Shown here piece by piece: positions 27,149 to 35,813 of a DNA stretch of 64,000 nucleotides (position 1 is the first letter of the stretch; the number at the start of each line of letters is the position of its first letter). This stretch comes from Limisphaera sp026417315. GTDB lineage: Bacteria > Verrucomicrobiota > Verrucomicrobiia > Limisphaerales > Limisphaeraceae. The stretch is taken from NCBI RefSeq assembly GCF_049537125.1, contig NZ_JBMVQY010000002.1:248001-312000 (forward strand), written 5' to 3'. A model generated the notes under the pieces. That model saw only the letters and a list, made by a program, of their open reading frames with translations. It had not been told where the DNA came from and did no database searches. The translations under genes and the position numbers were made by a program.

Positions 27149-27580
27149 ATGATCCAGATTCTCTCCGGCATTCAAAGCACGGCCTCGGCGCTCACCGCCG
27201 AGCGAACCCGCCTCGACGTCATCGCCGAGAACATCGCCAACGCCCAAACCACCCGCGGCCCGGACGGTCGGCCCTATCAGCGGCGCGTGGTCGTGTTCGA
27301 AACGGTTTTGCAGCAGGCCAGTGACCGCTTCGGTACCGCCTCTGCACCCGCGGCCGTCCGGGTGGCACGGATTCAAACCGACCCGCGGCCGCCGCTTCTG
27401 GTGTACCGACCTGGACACCCGGATGCCGACGCTCAGGGCATGGTGGCCTTGCCCAACATCAATGTTCATGAAGAGATGGCCGATCTGATTGCGGCCTCCC
27501 GCGCCTTCGAGGCCAACCTGGCGGTGGTCAAAAATGCCCGGGCCATGGCGCTGCAGACCCTGGCCATTGGCAAACGCTGA
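27149..27580 (+). CDS. flgC: Flagellar basal-body rod protein FlgC
   Basis: A 143-residue proximal rod protein. The N-terminal motif is ERTRLDVIAENIANAQTTRG, the FlgC version of the ANxxT signature, and the C-terminus has NINVHEEMADLIAASRAFEANLAVV, typical of rod and hook proteins, where terminal helices pair. Length agrees with FlgC of other phyla. It starts four bases after flgB and is followed by fliE after 31 bases, the common flgB-flgC-fliE order of rod assembly genes. Confidence 0.94.
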   Translation: MIQILSGIQSTASALTAERTRLDVIAENIANAQTTRGPDGRPYQRRVVVFETVLQQASDRFGTASAPAAVRVARIQTDPRPPLLVYRPGHPDADAQGMVALPNINVHEEMADLIAASRAFEANLAVVKNARAMALQTLAIGKR

Positions 27581-27611
27581 GCCCGTGCCCGGAGCCCATT
27601 GATGCACTCTC

Positions 27612-27992
27612 ATGTCGCCGCTGTCGTCCATCCCAGGCACCCGGCCCCCCGTCGATTGGCCGACACTGCGACTGGATGCCGCCCCGGGATTGCCGCCGCT
27701 GGCCGCCCCGGGAGCCCCGGCCACCGTGCCGACGCCGGGTACCGCACCGGCCACGGGCCCGGCACCCACCAGCGACGCCTTCGGGCAGCTTCTGCAGCGG
27801 TTCGTGGCCGAGGTCAATCATCACCAGCAGGTGGCCGCCGAGACCGTCCATGCCCTGCAGCGGGGCGAACCGGTCCCGCTGCACCAGGCGGTCATCGCCA
27901 TGGAAGAAGCCAGCGTCAGCTTTCAACTCATGGTCGAGGTGCGAAACAAACTGCTGGAGGCGTATCAGGAGCTGATGCGCCTGCAGATCTGA
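27612..27992 (+). CDS. fliE: Flagellar hook-basal body complex protein FliE
   Basis: A 126-residue protein linking the MS ring to the rod. The first 50 residues are Pro/Ala-rich and unlike other FliE; the conserved part follows as FGQLLQRFVAEVNHHQQVAAE, then GEPVPLHQAVIAMEEASVSFQL and VRNKLLEAYQELMRLQI, the family's C-terminal helix that ends at almost the same residue in all FliE. It is an early export substrate. The position between flgC and fliF supports the call. Confidence 0.9.
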   Translation: MSPLSSIPGTRPPVDWPTLRLDAAPGLPPLAAPGAPATVPTPGTAPATGPAPTSDAFGQLLQRFVAEVNHHQQVAAETVHALQRGEPVPLHQAVIAMEEASVSFQLMVEVRNKLLEAYQELMRLQI

Positions 27993-28032
27993 GGGAGGGC
28001 TCCAGCGCGGGTTCCCAGGGAGTCACCGGTCC

Positions 28033-29676
28033 ATGAACGCCTCACTGACCCGACTTGCCTCGCAACTGGCAGACATTTGGAAACAGCTGGGGCCGGCCCA
28101 GCGCCTGACGCTGATGGCCGCAGGCCTGATCGTCCTGGGCGGCCTGGGGGCCGTGGCCGTCTGGTCCGCCCGCACCCCGTATGCCCTGCTGTATGGCCGC
28201 CTTTCCGAAGCCGAGGCAGCCAGGGTCATCGCCGCCCTCGACGATGCCAAGGTCCCTTACAAAATCGGTGCCGGGGGTGGCTCCATCTACGTGCCGGCCG
28301 ACAAGGTGCACGTGATGCGCATGCAACTGGCCGGGCGCGGCATTCCGCGGGGAGACGGCGTGGGCTTCGAGATCTTCGACAAACCCAACTTCGGCATTTC
28401 GGATTTCGTGCAGCGCGCCAATTACCTTCGGGCCCTTCAGGGCGAACTGGCCCGCACGATCAGCCAATTGGACGAGGTCGAGTCCGCCCGGGTCATGGTG
28501 GTGCTCCCGGAAAACCGCCTGCTGCTCGACCGCGACAAGCAGCCCACCGCCTCCGTTTTCGTGCGCCTGCGCGGCAGCGGGCCATTGCCGCCGCAGGCGG
28601 TCAACTCCATCCGTTTCCTCGTGGCCAACGCCGTCGAAGGGCTCAAACCCAACCGGGTCACCGTCGTGGACAACTTCGGCAACGTCCTCTCCGAAAACAC
28701 CGAGGACAATTCCCTGCCCGGCCTGACGGCGGCTCAACTGGCCGCCCGCCGCGAGCTGGAGCAATACCTGGCGAAAAAGGCCCAAGACATGCTCGAAAAA
28801 ATCCTCGGGCCCGGCCAGGCCATCGTCCGCGTTTCGGCCGAGATCAACTTCGACACGCTCAGCCGCACAGAGGAACGCTACGATCCGGAGACCCAGGTGA
28901 TTCGCACCCAGACCAAGAACGATGAGAACACCGACACGGTCACCAGTTCTCCGGTCATGCCCGTGGGCATCACCGCCAACACCGCCACGGAAACCAACAC
29001 CGCCGCCGCGGCCACCCCGGTGACCAACACTCGCAACCGCAAGACCACCTCCACGGTGGAATACGAATTCGGCAAGACCATCAGCAGCCTGACGCAGGTG
29101 GCGGGCGGCATCAAACGACTCTCCGCCGCGGTGACCCTGGCCGCACGGGTCGAGGGCACCGGCGCCGAACGCAAGGTCGTCCCACGCAGCCCGGAGGAAC
29201 TCGAAAAGATCCGGCGCATGGTGGCGGATGCGCTCGGCATCATCACGTCGCCCGACAATCCGCGCGGCGACAGCCTCACCGTGGAGGAGCTTCCGTTCGA
29301 GGACCAGTTCTCCCGCGAGCTGGTCCGCGAATTCGAACGCCAGCAGCGCTGGGAGTTTTGGACTTCGCTGGCCCGGCAACTGGGCTACCCATTGCTGGCC
29401 GTGGCTGCCGTGGTCGTCCTTTGGCGGCTCCTGCAACGCACCAGTGCGCCGGACATTCCCCTGGGCGTCCCCGTGGGCGAACTGCTGGCCCACGGCAACG
29501 GCAACGGTCACGGCCGATCCCGGCGCGGCCACGGTCTCCCCGGCCCGGGTGCGGCCGAGGAGGAGGAGCCGGAGCAGGTCGCCCTCGAGGCGCTCCACCG
29601 GCTGGTCAAAGAAAACCCGGTCAATCTCAGCCAGGCCCTGCGCGAATGGATGCACAAGGGCCGGGCTCCCGAGTGA
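28033..29676 (+). CDS. fliF: Flagellar MS-ring protein FliF
   Basis: A 547-residue membrane protein that builds the MS ring, base of the motor. A first transmembrane helix (about residues 28-46, MAAGLIVLGGLGAVAVW) leads to periplasmic ring-building motifs: RLSEAEAARVIAALDDAKVPYKI, GVGFEIFDKPNFGISDFVQR and LEQYLAKKAQDMLEKILGPG. A second helix lies near residues 445-465 and the cytoplasmic C-terminus, which holds FliG, ends with NPVNLSQALREWMHKG. A Thr/Asn-rich stretch near 300-340 replaces the beta-collar loop. Gene is followed six bases later by fliG. Confidence 0.95.
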   Translation: MNASLTRLASQLADIWKQLGPAQRLTLMAAGLIVLGGLGAVAVWSARTPYALLYGRLSEAEAARVIAALDDAKVPYKIGAGGGSIYVPADKVHVMRMQLAGRGIPRGDGVGFEIFDKPNFGISDFVQRANYLRALQGELARTISQLDEVESARVMVVLPENRLLLDRDKQPTASVFVRLRGSGPLPPQAVNSIRFLVANAVEGLKPNRVTVVDNFGNVLSENTEDNSLPGLTAAQLAARRELEQYLAKKAQDMLEKILGPGQAIVRVSAEINFDTLSRTEERYDPETQVIRTQTKNDENTDTVTSSPVMPVGITANTATETNTAAAATPVTNTRNRKTTSTVEYEFGKTISSLTQVAGGIKRLSAAVTLAARVEGTGAERKVVPRSPEELEKIRRMVADALGIITSPDNPRGDSLTVEELPFEDQFSRELVREFERQQRWEFWTSLARQLGYPLLAVAAVVVLWRLLQRTSAPDIPLGVPVGELLAHGNGNGHGRSRRGHGLPGPGAAEEEEPEQVALEALHRLVKENPVNLSQALREWMHKGRAPE

Positions 29677-29682
29677 TCCCCC

Positions 29683-30744
29683 ATGCCCGCCCCTGCAGCC
29701 ACAACTCCTGCAGCTCCCGCCGAAGCCGCGGCCGAGAACGGCAGCATGACCCGGCTGCAGAAACTGGCTGCCTTCCTGGTCATGCTCGGCCCGGACAACG
29801 CCGCCGCGATCCTGCGGCAATTCCCGCCCCGCGAGGTCGAGGCCATTTCGCGCGAGATGGCCCGTTTCACGCTCATCACCCGCGAGCAACAGCAGGCCCT
29901 CCTGCGCGAATTGGCGCCCGTGATCCTGTCCGCTGCCACGGCCATGCCGGCCGGCCTCGAACTGACCCGCGCCACGCTGGAAAAGGCGCTGGGCAGTTTC
30001 AAGGCCAGCGACATCCTCGGCCGCATCGCTCCCAGCCGGCCCATCCCCGCCGCGATGCAGGACATCACCGACATGGATCCGCGCAACATTGCCAATCTCA
30101 TCCGGGACGAGCACACGCAGACCATCGCGTTCGTGATCAGCCATTTGCCCCCGGAAAAGGCCGCCCAGGTGTTGAACCTCCTGCGGCCCGAGCAACGGGA
30201 CCAGGTCATCGAACGCCTGGCCACCCTGGCCCCCACGCCGGTCGAGGTCACCGAAAAGGTCGCCGAGGTCATCAACGCCAAACTCGGCGTCAAACAGACC
30301 CGCGCCCTTACCCAGACCGGCGGCATCACCACCGCGGCGGACATTCTGAACGCGATGGACAAGAACGTGAGCCGCAGCCTGCTCACCAGCCTGGAGGAAC
30401 GAAATCCCGACCTCTGCCAGGCCATCCGCAAAAAGATGTTCACGTTCGAAGACCTGCGCCGGCTCGACAACCAGGCCATCCAGCGCATCCTGCGCGAAAT
30501 CGAGATGCGCGATCTGGTGCTGGCCCTCAAGAAGGCCAGCGAACCGCTCACGCAACTGCTGCTGTCCAACATTTCCCGCCGTGCGGCCGAGACCGTGCGC
30601 GAGGAAATGGCCTTCCTCGGCCACGTCAAACTGCGCGACATCGAGGCCGCCCAGTTCCGGATCATCGACGTGGTCCGCAAACTCGAGGCCGAGGGAGAGA
30701 TCGACCTCGACGCCGCCCTTGCCCCGGAAGATGCCGTGGTCTGA
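29683..30744 (+). CDS. fliG: Flagellar motor switch protein FliG
   Basis: A 353-residue rotor protein that transmits torque. A Pro/Ala-rich N-terminus of about 20 residues precedes the FliF-binding domain (LQKLAAFLVMLGPDNAAAIL), the middle domain with the EHPQ-like motif region (IRDEHTQTIAFVISHLPPEK), and the C-terminal domain (about 245-340) with MFTFEDLRRLDNQAIQRILRE, whose charged residues contact the stator, and EEMAFLGHVKLRDIEAAQ. The classic EHPQ Pro is changed to Thr-Gln in this protein. Its last 14 bases overlap fliH. Confidence 0.95.
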   Translation: MPAPAATTPAAPAEAAAENGSMTRLQKLAAFLVMLGPDNAAAILRQFPPREVEAISREMARFTLITREQQQALLRELAPVILSAATAMPAGLELTRATLEKALGSFKASDILGRIAPSRPIPAAMQDITDMDPRNIANLIRDEHTQTIAFVISHLPPEKAAQVLNLLRPEQRDQVIERLATLAPTPVEVTEKVAEVINAKLGVKQTRALTQTGGITTAADILNAMDKNVSRSLLTSLEERNPDLCQAIRKKMFTFEDLRRLDNQAIQRILREIEMRDLVLALKKASEPLTQLLLSNISRRAAETVREEMAFLGHVKLRDIEAAQFRIIDVVRKLEAEGEIDLDAALAPEDAVV

Positions 30745-31315
30745 AACCATCCGATTCGACCGACCCTTGCGCGACGTGCAATGTCTGGCGGGCACGCCGC
30801 CGCCGGACTGGCCGGCGTTGCTCGAGCAGCAGCTCCGTCAGGCCCACGAGCGCGGTCGGCTGGAGGGAGAACGCGCGCTGAGCGAACAACTCATTCACCA
30901 GCGGAACGAACTGGCCGAGCTCCAGCGCGGCGTGCTCGATGCCCTGCGTCGTGCCGTGCCCCAGGTGCTGCAGCAGGCCGAATCGCTCCTGATTCCGCTG
31001 GCCCTGGAAGCCGCCCGCCGCGTGGTGGCCGAAATGCCCATCACCCCCGAGCTGGTCGAACGCATCGTGCGCGAGACGCTCCAGCAGGCCGAAGACACCG
31101 CCGAAATTACGGTCCGGCTGCATCCGGACGACCTGGCCCTGCTGCGTCAGTACGGTTCCGAATTGTTGCAGGGCCTGCCCGGTCTCGGCCCCTTGAAGTT
31201 CGTGGCCTCGACCGACGTCGGTCGCGGCGGCTGCATCGTACAAACCCGGTTCGGCCTGATCGACGCCCGGCGCGAAACCAAGCTCGAGCAATTGCACCAG
31301 ACGCTCACGCCATGA
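30731..31315 (+). CDS. fliH: Flagellar assembly protein FliH
   Basis: A 194-residue regulator of the export ATPase. The first part holds an acidic/Gln-rich coiled coil (residues about 30-80, QLRQAHERGRLEGERAL), including GxxxG-like spacing known in FliH, and the C-terminal globular part has VVAEMPITPELVERIVRETL, VRLHPDDLALL and the ending VGRGGCIVQTRFGLIDARRE, typical of FliH/HrpE. The ATG at 30731 is chosen because the GGAAG before it is a fair ribosome site and the conserved part follows; it overlaps fliG by 14 bases. The stop overlaps the fliI start by ATGA. Confidence 0.86.
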   Translation: MPWSETIRFDRPLRDVQCLAGTPPPDWPALLEQQLRQAHERGRLEGERALSEQLIHQRNELAELQRGVLDALRRAVPQVLQQAESLLIPLALEAARRVVAEMPITPELVERIVRETLQQAEDTAEITVRLHPDDLALLRQYGSELLQGLPGLGPLKFVASTDVGRGGCIVQTRFGLIDARRETKLEQLHQTLTP

Positions 31316-32763
31316 AAACCGCCGCTGGCCCTTCGCGAAGCCTCGACCAGGCGCTGGCCCGGATCCGGCAGGCCCGCCTGACCGAGACCTGCGGCCGCGT
31401 GGTGCAACTGATCGGCCTGGTCATCGAATCCGAAGGGCCCCTGGCCGCGGTGGGGGAGGTCTGCCGCATCGTTTCCCCGCGCCACGGCACCGAGACCCTG
31501 GCCGAAGTGGTGGGATTCCGCGAGCATCACCTGTTGCTCATGCCCCTGGGCGAGATTCGCGGGATTCACCCCGGCTGCGAGGTTCTGGCCACCGGCGCGC
31601 CCCTGCGCGTGGCCGTCGGCTCCGCCTTGCAGGGACGCGTGATCGACGGACTGGGGCGGCCGATCGACGGACACGGCCCCATCGCCGCCGAGACCACCGT
31701 GCCCTTGCAGTTGCCGCCGCCCCATCCGTTGCGGCGCCAGCGGATCCGACACGTCTTCCGTACCGGGATCAAGGCCCTCGACACCTTTGTGCCCCTCGGC
31801 CGCGGCCAGCGCCTCGGGATCTTCGCCGGCAGCGGCGTGGGCAAATCCACGCTCCTGGGCATGATCGCCTCCCATGCCGAGGCGGACGTCAACGTCATCG
31901 CCCTCATCGGCGAGCGCGGACGCGAGGTGCGCGAATTCCTCGAACGCGATCTGGACGAGACCGGCCGCCGCAAATCCGTCGTCGTCGTGGCCACCTCCAA
32001 CGAACCGGCCCTCAACCGTGTCAAAGGGGCCTTCCTGGCCATGGCCATCGCCGAGTACTTCCGCGATCTCGGCCGCAGCGTGTTGCTCATGATGGACTCG
32101 GTCACCCGCTTCGCCATGGCCCAGCGCGAAATCGGACTGGCGGTGGGCGAACCGCCTGCGACCCGGGGTTACACGCCCTCCGTGTTTTCCCTGCTGCCCC
32201 AGTTGCTCGAACGCGCCGGCGCGGGCGAGCACGGTACCATCACCGGCCTGTTCACCGTCCTGGTGGAAGCCGATGACATGAACGATCCCATCGCCGACGC
32301 CGTCCGGTCCATCCTGGACGGGCACGTCGTGCTCAGTCGCGAGCTGGCCACCCAGAACCACTACCCCGCCATCGACGTGCTGGAGAGCGTGAGCCGACTC
32401 ACCCGCGATCTGCTCACGCCGGAACAGTTGCGATTGACCGCCCGCGCCCGGGATCTGTTGGCCATTTACCGCCGCAACCAGGATCTCATCAGCATCGGCG
32501 CCTACCCGGCCGGCAGCAACCCGGCCATCGACCAGGCCATCGCATTGCACGAACCCTTGCGCGCCTTCCTTCGCCAAGACGTCCACGAAGGATTCAGCCT
32601 CGAACAAAGCTGGACACTCCTGCAACAAACACTCTCGGGTCCGGCTCCGGGCCCGACCGGTGCCGCAACCAACTCCGCCAGCCAGAATCCCGCCCCATGC
32701 ACCGGACCCGGTGTCTGGCCGGGCGTCGCCCGACCTGACCTCGATCTGCCCACCGCCTCATGA
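31312..32763 (+). CDS. fliI: Flagellum-specific export ATPase FliI
   Basis: A 483-residue AAA-type ATPase, related to the F1 beta subunit, that energises flagellar protein export at the base of the motor. The Walker A motif FAGSGVGKSTLLG has Lys178, the Walker B strand is SVLLMMDSVTRFAMAQRE, and GERGREVREFLERDL is the family signature with the catalytic Glu. The C-terminal 40 residues are a Pro/Ala-rich extension. The ATG at 31312 overlaps the fliH stop, which fixes the start although the frame stays open upstream. The stop overlaps fliJ by four bases. Confidence 0.95.
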   Translation: MKTAAGPSRSLDQALARIRQARLTETCGRVVQLIGLVIESEGPLAAVGEVCRIVSPRHGTETLAEVVGFREHHLLLMPLGEIRGIHPGCEVLATGAPLRVAVGSALQGRVIDGLGRPIDGHGPIAAETTVPLQLPPPHPLRRQRIRHVFRTGIKALDTFVPLGRGQRLGIFAGSGVGKSTLLGMIASHAEADVNVIALIGERGREVREFLERDLDETGRRKSVVVVATSNEPALNRVKGAFLAMAIAEYFRDLGRSVLLMMDSVTRFAMAQREIGLAVGEPPATRGYTPSVFSLLPQLLERAGAGEHGTITGLFTVLVEADDMNDPIADAVRSILDGHVVLSRELATQNHYPAIDVLESVSRLTRDLLTPEQLRLTARARDLLAIYRRNQDLISIGAYPAGSNPAIDQAIALHEPLRAFLRQDVHEGFSLEQSWTLLQQTLSGPAPGPTGAATNSASQNPAPCTGPGVWPGVARPDLDLPTAS

Positions 32764-33245
32764 AACACTTCCGTTTCAGCCTTCATGCCCTCTGGGTTTT
32801 GCGCGGCCAGCAGGAAGAGCTGGCCCGGCGGCGCCTTGCCGACAGCCTCCGGGCGGTCGAAACCGCGGCTGCCCGGGTGCGTGAGACCGAGGCCATGCTG
32901 GCGCGGGCCGCCGACGCGTTCCTGCAGGACCTCGCTGCCGCGGCGCCCGCAGGCGGCCTCCAGCCCCACCGGCTGTGGATGCAGCAACTTCAGGCGCTGC
33001 TGCGTCAACGCCTGGCCTCCTGGCAGGCGGCCCGGGAAGCCGCAGCGGAACGTTGGCAGGAACTGCTCCGCGCACGACGCGACCGCGAGATCCTCGACCG
33101 CTACCGCGAGCGTCAATGGCAGAGCTGGCAGCTGGCCTGCCAGCGACTGGAACAAAAACAACTCGATGAATTGGCCCAGCGACGGCGCGCGTGGACCGTC
33201 GCGCCCGCCGCGAAGCCCGCACTGCGAACCGTCTCTCGACCATGA
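32760..33245 (+). CDS. fliJ: Flagellar export chaperone FliJ
   Basis: A 161-residue, almost wholly helical coiled-coil protein. It begins MKHFRFSLHALWVLRGQQEE, the usual FliJ opening, and continues with Ala/Arg/Gln heptads, ending in QKQLDELAQRRRAW. FliJ sits like the gamma subunit in the FliI ring and carries FlhA and chaperone contacts. Sequence is weakly conserved, so the call rests on length, pattern, and the place directly after fliI with a four-base ATGA overlap; it likewise overlaps the next gene. Confidence 0.84.
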   Translation: MKHFRFSLHALWVLRGQQEELARRRLADSLRAVETAAARVRETEAMLARAADAFLQDLAAAAPAGGLQPHRLWMQQLQALLRQRLASWQAAREAAAERWQELLRARRDREILDRYRERQWQSWQLACQRLEQKQLDELAQRRRAWTVAPAAKPALRTVSRP

Positions 33246-33880
33246 CCCGGCTCCTTCAAGCCCCATGGCTGGCCGCGCTGGTGGGCGGCCTGCTCTACCT
33301 GGGCGTCACCCTTGCCCTGTTGTCTCCCGCGCGCCTCGGCGTGCCGACCGGATTCACGCCCTCCTCTCCGCCGCGGGAACGACGTCCCCCCGACGACCTG
33401 CCGTCGTGGCGCTTCCGCAATCCCGAACTGCAGCAGTGGATCGCCGAACTCCAGCGCGAACGGGAGCTGCTCGCCCAGCGCGAGCAGCAGCTCAAAGACT
33501 GGGAAATCCGACTCCAGGCCGAACAGCAGGAACTTGCCACCATCACCCAAACCGTCGCCCGCCTCCAGGCCGAGTTCGATCGCAACGTGATCCGACTGCA
33601 GGAAGCCCAGCAGGAACATTATAAACGCCAGGCCAAACTCCTCACCGGCATGTCCGTCGAGGGCCAACTGGCCATGCTGCAACAGATGCCGGACGACGAC
33701 ATCGTCCGCCTCTTCCTGCTCATGAGGAACGACGACGTCAGTCAGGTGCTGGACGCCATGAGCAAGGCCGGCTCGGAGGAGGCCAAACGCGCCGTTCTCC
33801 TGATCGAAAAAATGCGACGGGCCCTGCCTCCCGCCTCCACCAACGCCACGGCGGCACGAACGTCCGCGCCCGGCCCATGA
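33242..33880 (+). CDS. MotE/FlbB-like flagellar protein with coiled coil
   Basis: A 212-residue protein with an N-terminal transmembrane helix (about residues 8-27, WLAALVGGLLYLGVTLALL), a periplasmic coiled coil (60-130, ELQRERELLAQREQQLKDWE), and a C-terminal MgtE-N-like helical part with MSVEGQLAMLQQMPDDDIVRL and LDAMSKAGSEEAKRAVLL. This is the layout of MotE, a chaperone-like partner of the stator, and of FlbB in spirochaetes. Placed between fliJ and fliK, where MotE-like genes are often found. ATG 33242 overlaps the fliJ stop; its own stop overlaps fliK by four bases. Confidence 0.78.
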   Translation: MTRLLQAPWLAALVGGLLYLGVTLALLSPARLGVPTGFTPSSPPRERRPPDDLPSWRFRNPELQQWIAELQRERELLAQREQQLKDWEIRLQAEQQELATITQTVARLQAEFDRNVIRLQEAQQEHYKRQAKLLTGMSVEGQLAMLQQMPDDDIVRLFLLMRNDDVSQVLDAMSKAGSEEAKRAVLLIEKMRRALPPASTNATAARTSAPGP

Positions 33881-35343
33881 CACCCGCCTCTCCATTCGAG
33901 TCTTGCCACCGTGCCGCGGCGTGGCTGCCTCGAGGTCCCGAACCGGAGCCCACACCGCCTGGACCCCGGGTGGCGGCCTCGACCCCGCAGCCCGATTTCG
34001 TTCAGTGGTTGGCTTCCTCGCTGAGACCTGCGCCCGCCTCGGAAATGCCGGATGAAACCGGCATCGTTGCCGAGTCTTCGAGTCGCTCCAGCGACCCGGC
34101 TGCGCGGAAACTCTCCGGCAGCCTCGCCCCCGGCGACGAGACAGCCTCGGGAGCAGCGGCCATCCCCAATCTTGCCCCACCTGTTCCGCCGCCTCCGATC
34201 CCCGTCGTCAGTGTCCCTGCCTCGGGCGGCCCGCTTCCGGGAGGCGGCGGCCCGGCGCCCTTGCTGGTTGATGCGGCCTCACAAACCGTTGCTCCCCCGG
34301 GCTCCGCTCCAATGCCAACGCCTTCACAGCCGGGACCTGCTCCGGCCATGGCGGCAGGCGGCGGACCAACCTCCACCGGACCACAGTCAGCCGGGGCCGC
34401 AGACCCGGGTCGGCTTCAAGCCGTCGCGGACAGGTTGGATCTATCGGCACTGGATTCTCACTCTCCCGCGGTCCCTGCGCCGGAAGGAGCGGAAGCGGTG
34501 GAGACGCCACTTTGGGACGGCGGCAAAACCGCCCGCGCATCCGGTCCTGAGCCCGCCCAGCCCACCCCGGTTTCCGTCCAACGGGCCCCTGCGAGCACAG
34601 CCGCTTTGGCGGTGCCCGAGACCGGTCCAGAAGCTGTGGAAGGGAACCTCGAGCTGCGCGGGCCGTGGACAGCCCCTCCGGAGGAACCTGCTTCACTGGT
34701 CGAATCTCTCGCCTCACATGGCACAACCCATGCTCCGCAAACAACCGGTATGAACAACGCCGTGCACGCGTCCAAAGATGCCGAGCTGAACCAGCAGAAT
34801 TTGCCGGCCCAGCCCGAAGCCAGTGCGACGGCCGGCACTTCGCAAGCCCCCGCTGCCAGTGCCTCGTCGGCACCCCACGGTTCGGCCGCGTCGGTTCAAC
34901 TTCTGTTCCAGGCGCTGGAACGCACGCATGATATTGTGGCCCTCCACGCCCTGCGGATTCGCGATGCGGGGGCCGATCACCTGCACGTCGTAATCAAACC
35001 CGGCGCCGGCGTGCAGCTGTCCATGGAGCTGCGACAGGAGGACGGACGCGTGCAGGTGCAGGTGTGGATGCACCGCGGCGATTTTGAGTTTTTCCAACGA
35101 CACTGGAAGGAACTGCAGGAACGCTTCGAATCGCGCGGGATCCAGTTGGGCGATCTGCAGCGGCATCCCGATTTCCAGTCCGGCCCGCACCGCCATCCGT
35201 ACCGGCCCGCGGAAGGCGATTGGACGGATCCGTTGATGGCGGGGGCCTTCGCCGAGTTTGCCCTGGCCGGGTCTCTCACCGAACCGCCCGGCCGGCGCGC
35301 GTTTCGCACCGCCCGCCAACGCGGTTGGGAAACCTGGGCCTGA
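33877..35343 (+). CDS. fliK: Flagellar hook-length control protein FliK
   Basis: A 488-residue protein. The first 350 residues are disordered, rich in Pro, Ala, Ser and Gly, as expected for the ruler part of FliK. The conserved Flg_hook C-terminal domain spans about residues 345-440: LQFQALERTH-like helix, HLHVVIKPGAGVQLSMELRQ, then VQVQVWMHRGDFEFFQRHWK and LQERFESRGIQLGDLQ. FliK is exported while the hook grows and switches the FlhB gate to late substrates. The gene lies before flgD and the hook gene, consistent with its role. Start overlaps the upstream gene by ATGA. Confidence 0.86.
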   Translation: MTPASPFESCHRAAAWLPRGPEPEPTPPGPRVAASTPQPDFVQWLASSLRPAPASEMPDETGIVAESSSRSSDPAARKLSGSLAPGDETASGAAAIPNLAPPVPPPPIPVVSVPASGGPLPGGGGPAPLLVDAASQTVAPPGSAPMPTPSQPGPAPAMAAGGGPTSTGPQSAGAADPGRLQAVADRLDLSALDSHSPAVPAPEGAEAVETPLWDGGKTARASGPEPAQPTPVSVQRAPASTAALAVPETGPEAVEGNLELRGPWTAPPEEPASLVESLASHGTTHAPQTTGMNNAVHASKDAELNQQNLPAQPEASATAGTSQAPAASASSAPHGSAASVQLLFQALERTHDIVALHALRIRDAGADHLHVVIKPGAGVQLSMELRQEDGRVQVQVWMHRGDFEFFQRHWKELQERFESRGIQLGDLQRHPDFQSGPHRHPYRPAEGDWTDPLMAGAFAEFALAGSLTEPPGRRAFRTARQRGWETWA

Positions 35344-35362
35344 ACGGCAATCCTGGAGCACC

Positions 35363-35791
35363 ATGAGCGTCACTGCGACATCCACTGCCGGCCTCGCGCC
35401 GTGGACCACGGACCCGGCGGCCGGGCGCGTGCCGATCAAGACGCTGTCCCAACAGGATTTTCTGAAGCTGCTGGTGGCCCAGATCACCAGCCAAAATCCT
35501 CTCCAGCCGAACGCGGACCTCGGCTCGATTGCCCAGATGGCCCAGTTCACCGCGCTGGAACAGGCCCGGCAGATGCAGGCCGACCTGCAGCAACTGCGCG
35601 ATCAACAACAGTGGCTCCAGGCCGCCGCCCTGCTGGGCCGACCCGTCGCCATTGCGGGCGACGACACCGCGCGCATCGAGGGGGTCGTCCAGGCAATCCA
35701 GCTCGAGGCCGGGGAGCCCCGGCTGGTGGTGAACGATCAACTCTACCGGCTGGACCAGGTCGTCGCCATTTTAACCCCGCCCATCTCGTAA
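35363..35791 (+). CDS. flgD: Flagellar hook assembly scaffold protein FlgD
   Basis: A 142-residue hook cap protein. The conserved N-terminal segment is LSQQDFLKLLVAQITSQNPLQP followed by AQMAQFTALEQARQMQ, the FlgD signature that guides capping of the growing hook. The protein is short: the Ig-like and Tudor-like C-terminal domains of enteric FlgD are reduced to a small beta part (VAIAGDDTARIEGVVQAI). ATG 35363 has GGAG five bases upstream and fits the conserved start; the open frame before it lies inside fliK. The hook gene follows after 22 bases. Confidence 0.9.
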   Translation: MSVTATSTAGLAPWTTDPAAGRVPIKTLSQQDFLKLLVAQITSQNPLQPNADLGSIAQMAQFTALEQARQMQADLQQLRDQQQWLQAAALLGRPVAIAGDDTARIEGVVQAIQLEAGEPRLVVNDQLYRLDQVVAILTPPIS

Positions 35792-35813
35792 ACGCTCCAC
35801 ACGACCACCCACT

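Noticed and set aside
28042..30795. Open frame of about 900 codons on the minus strand across fliF and fliG
   Set aside because: It is the antisense of two certain flagellar genes; its text is Gly/Asp/Gln/His-rich without motifs.
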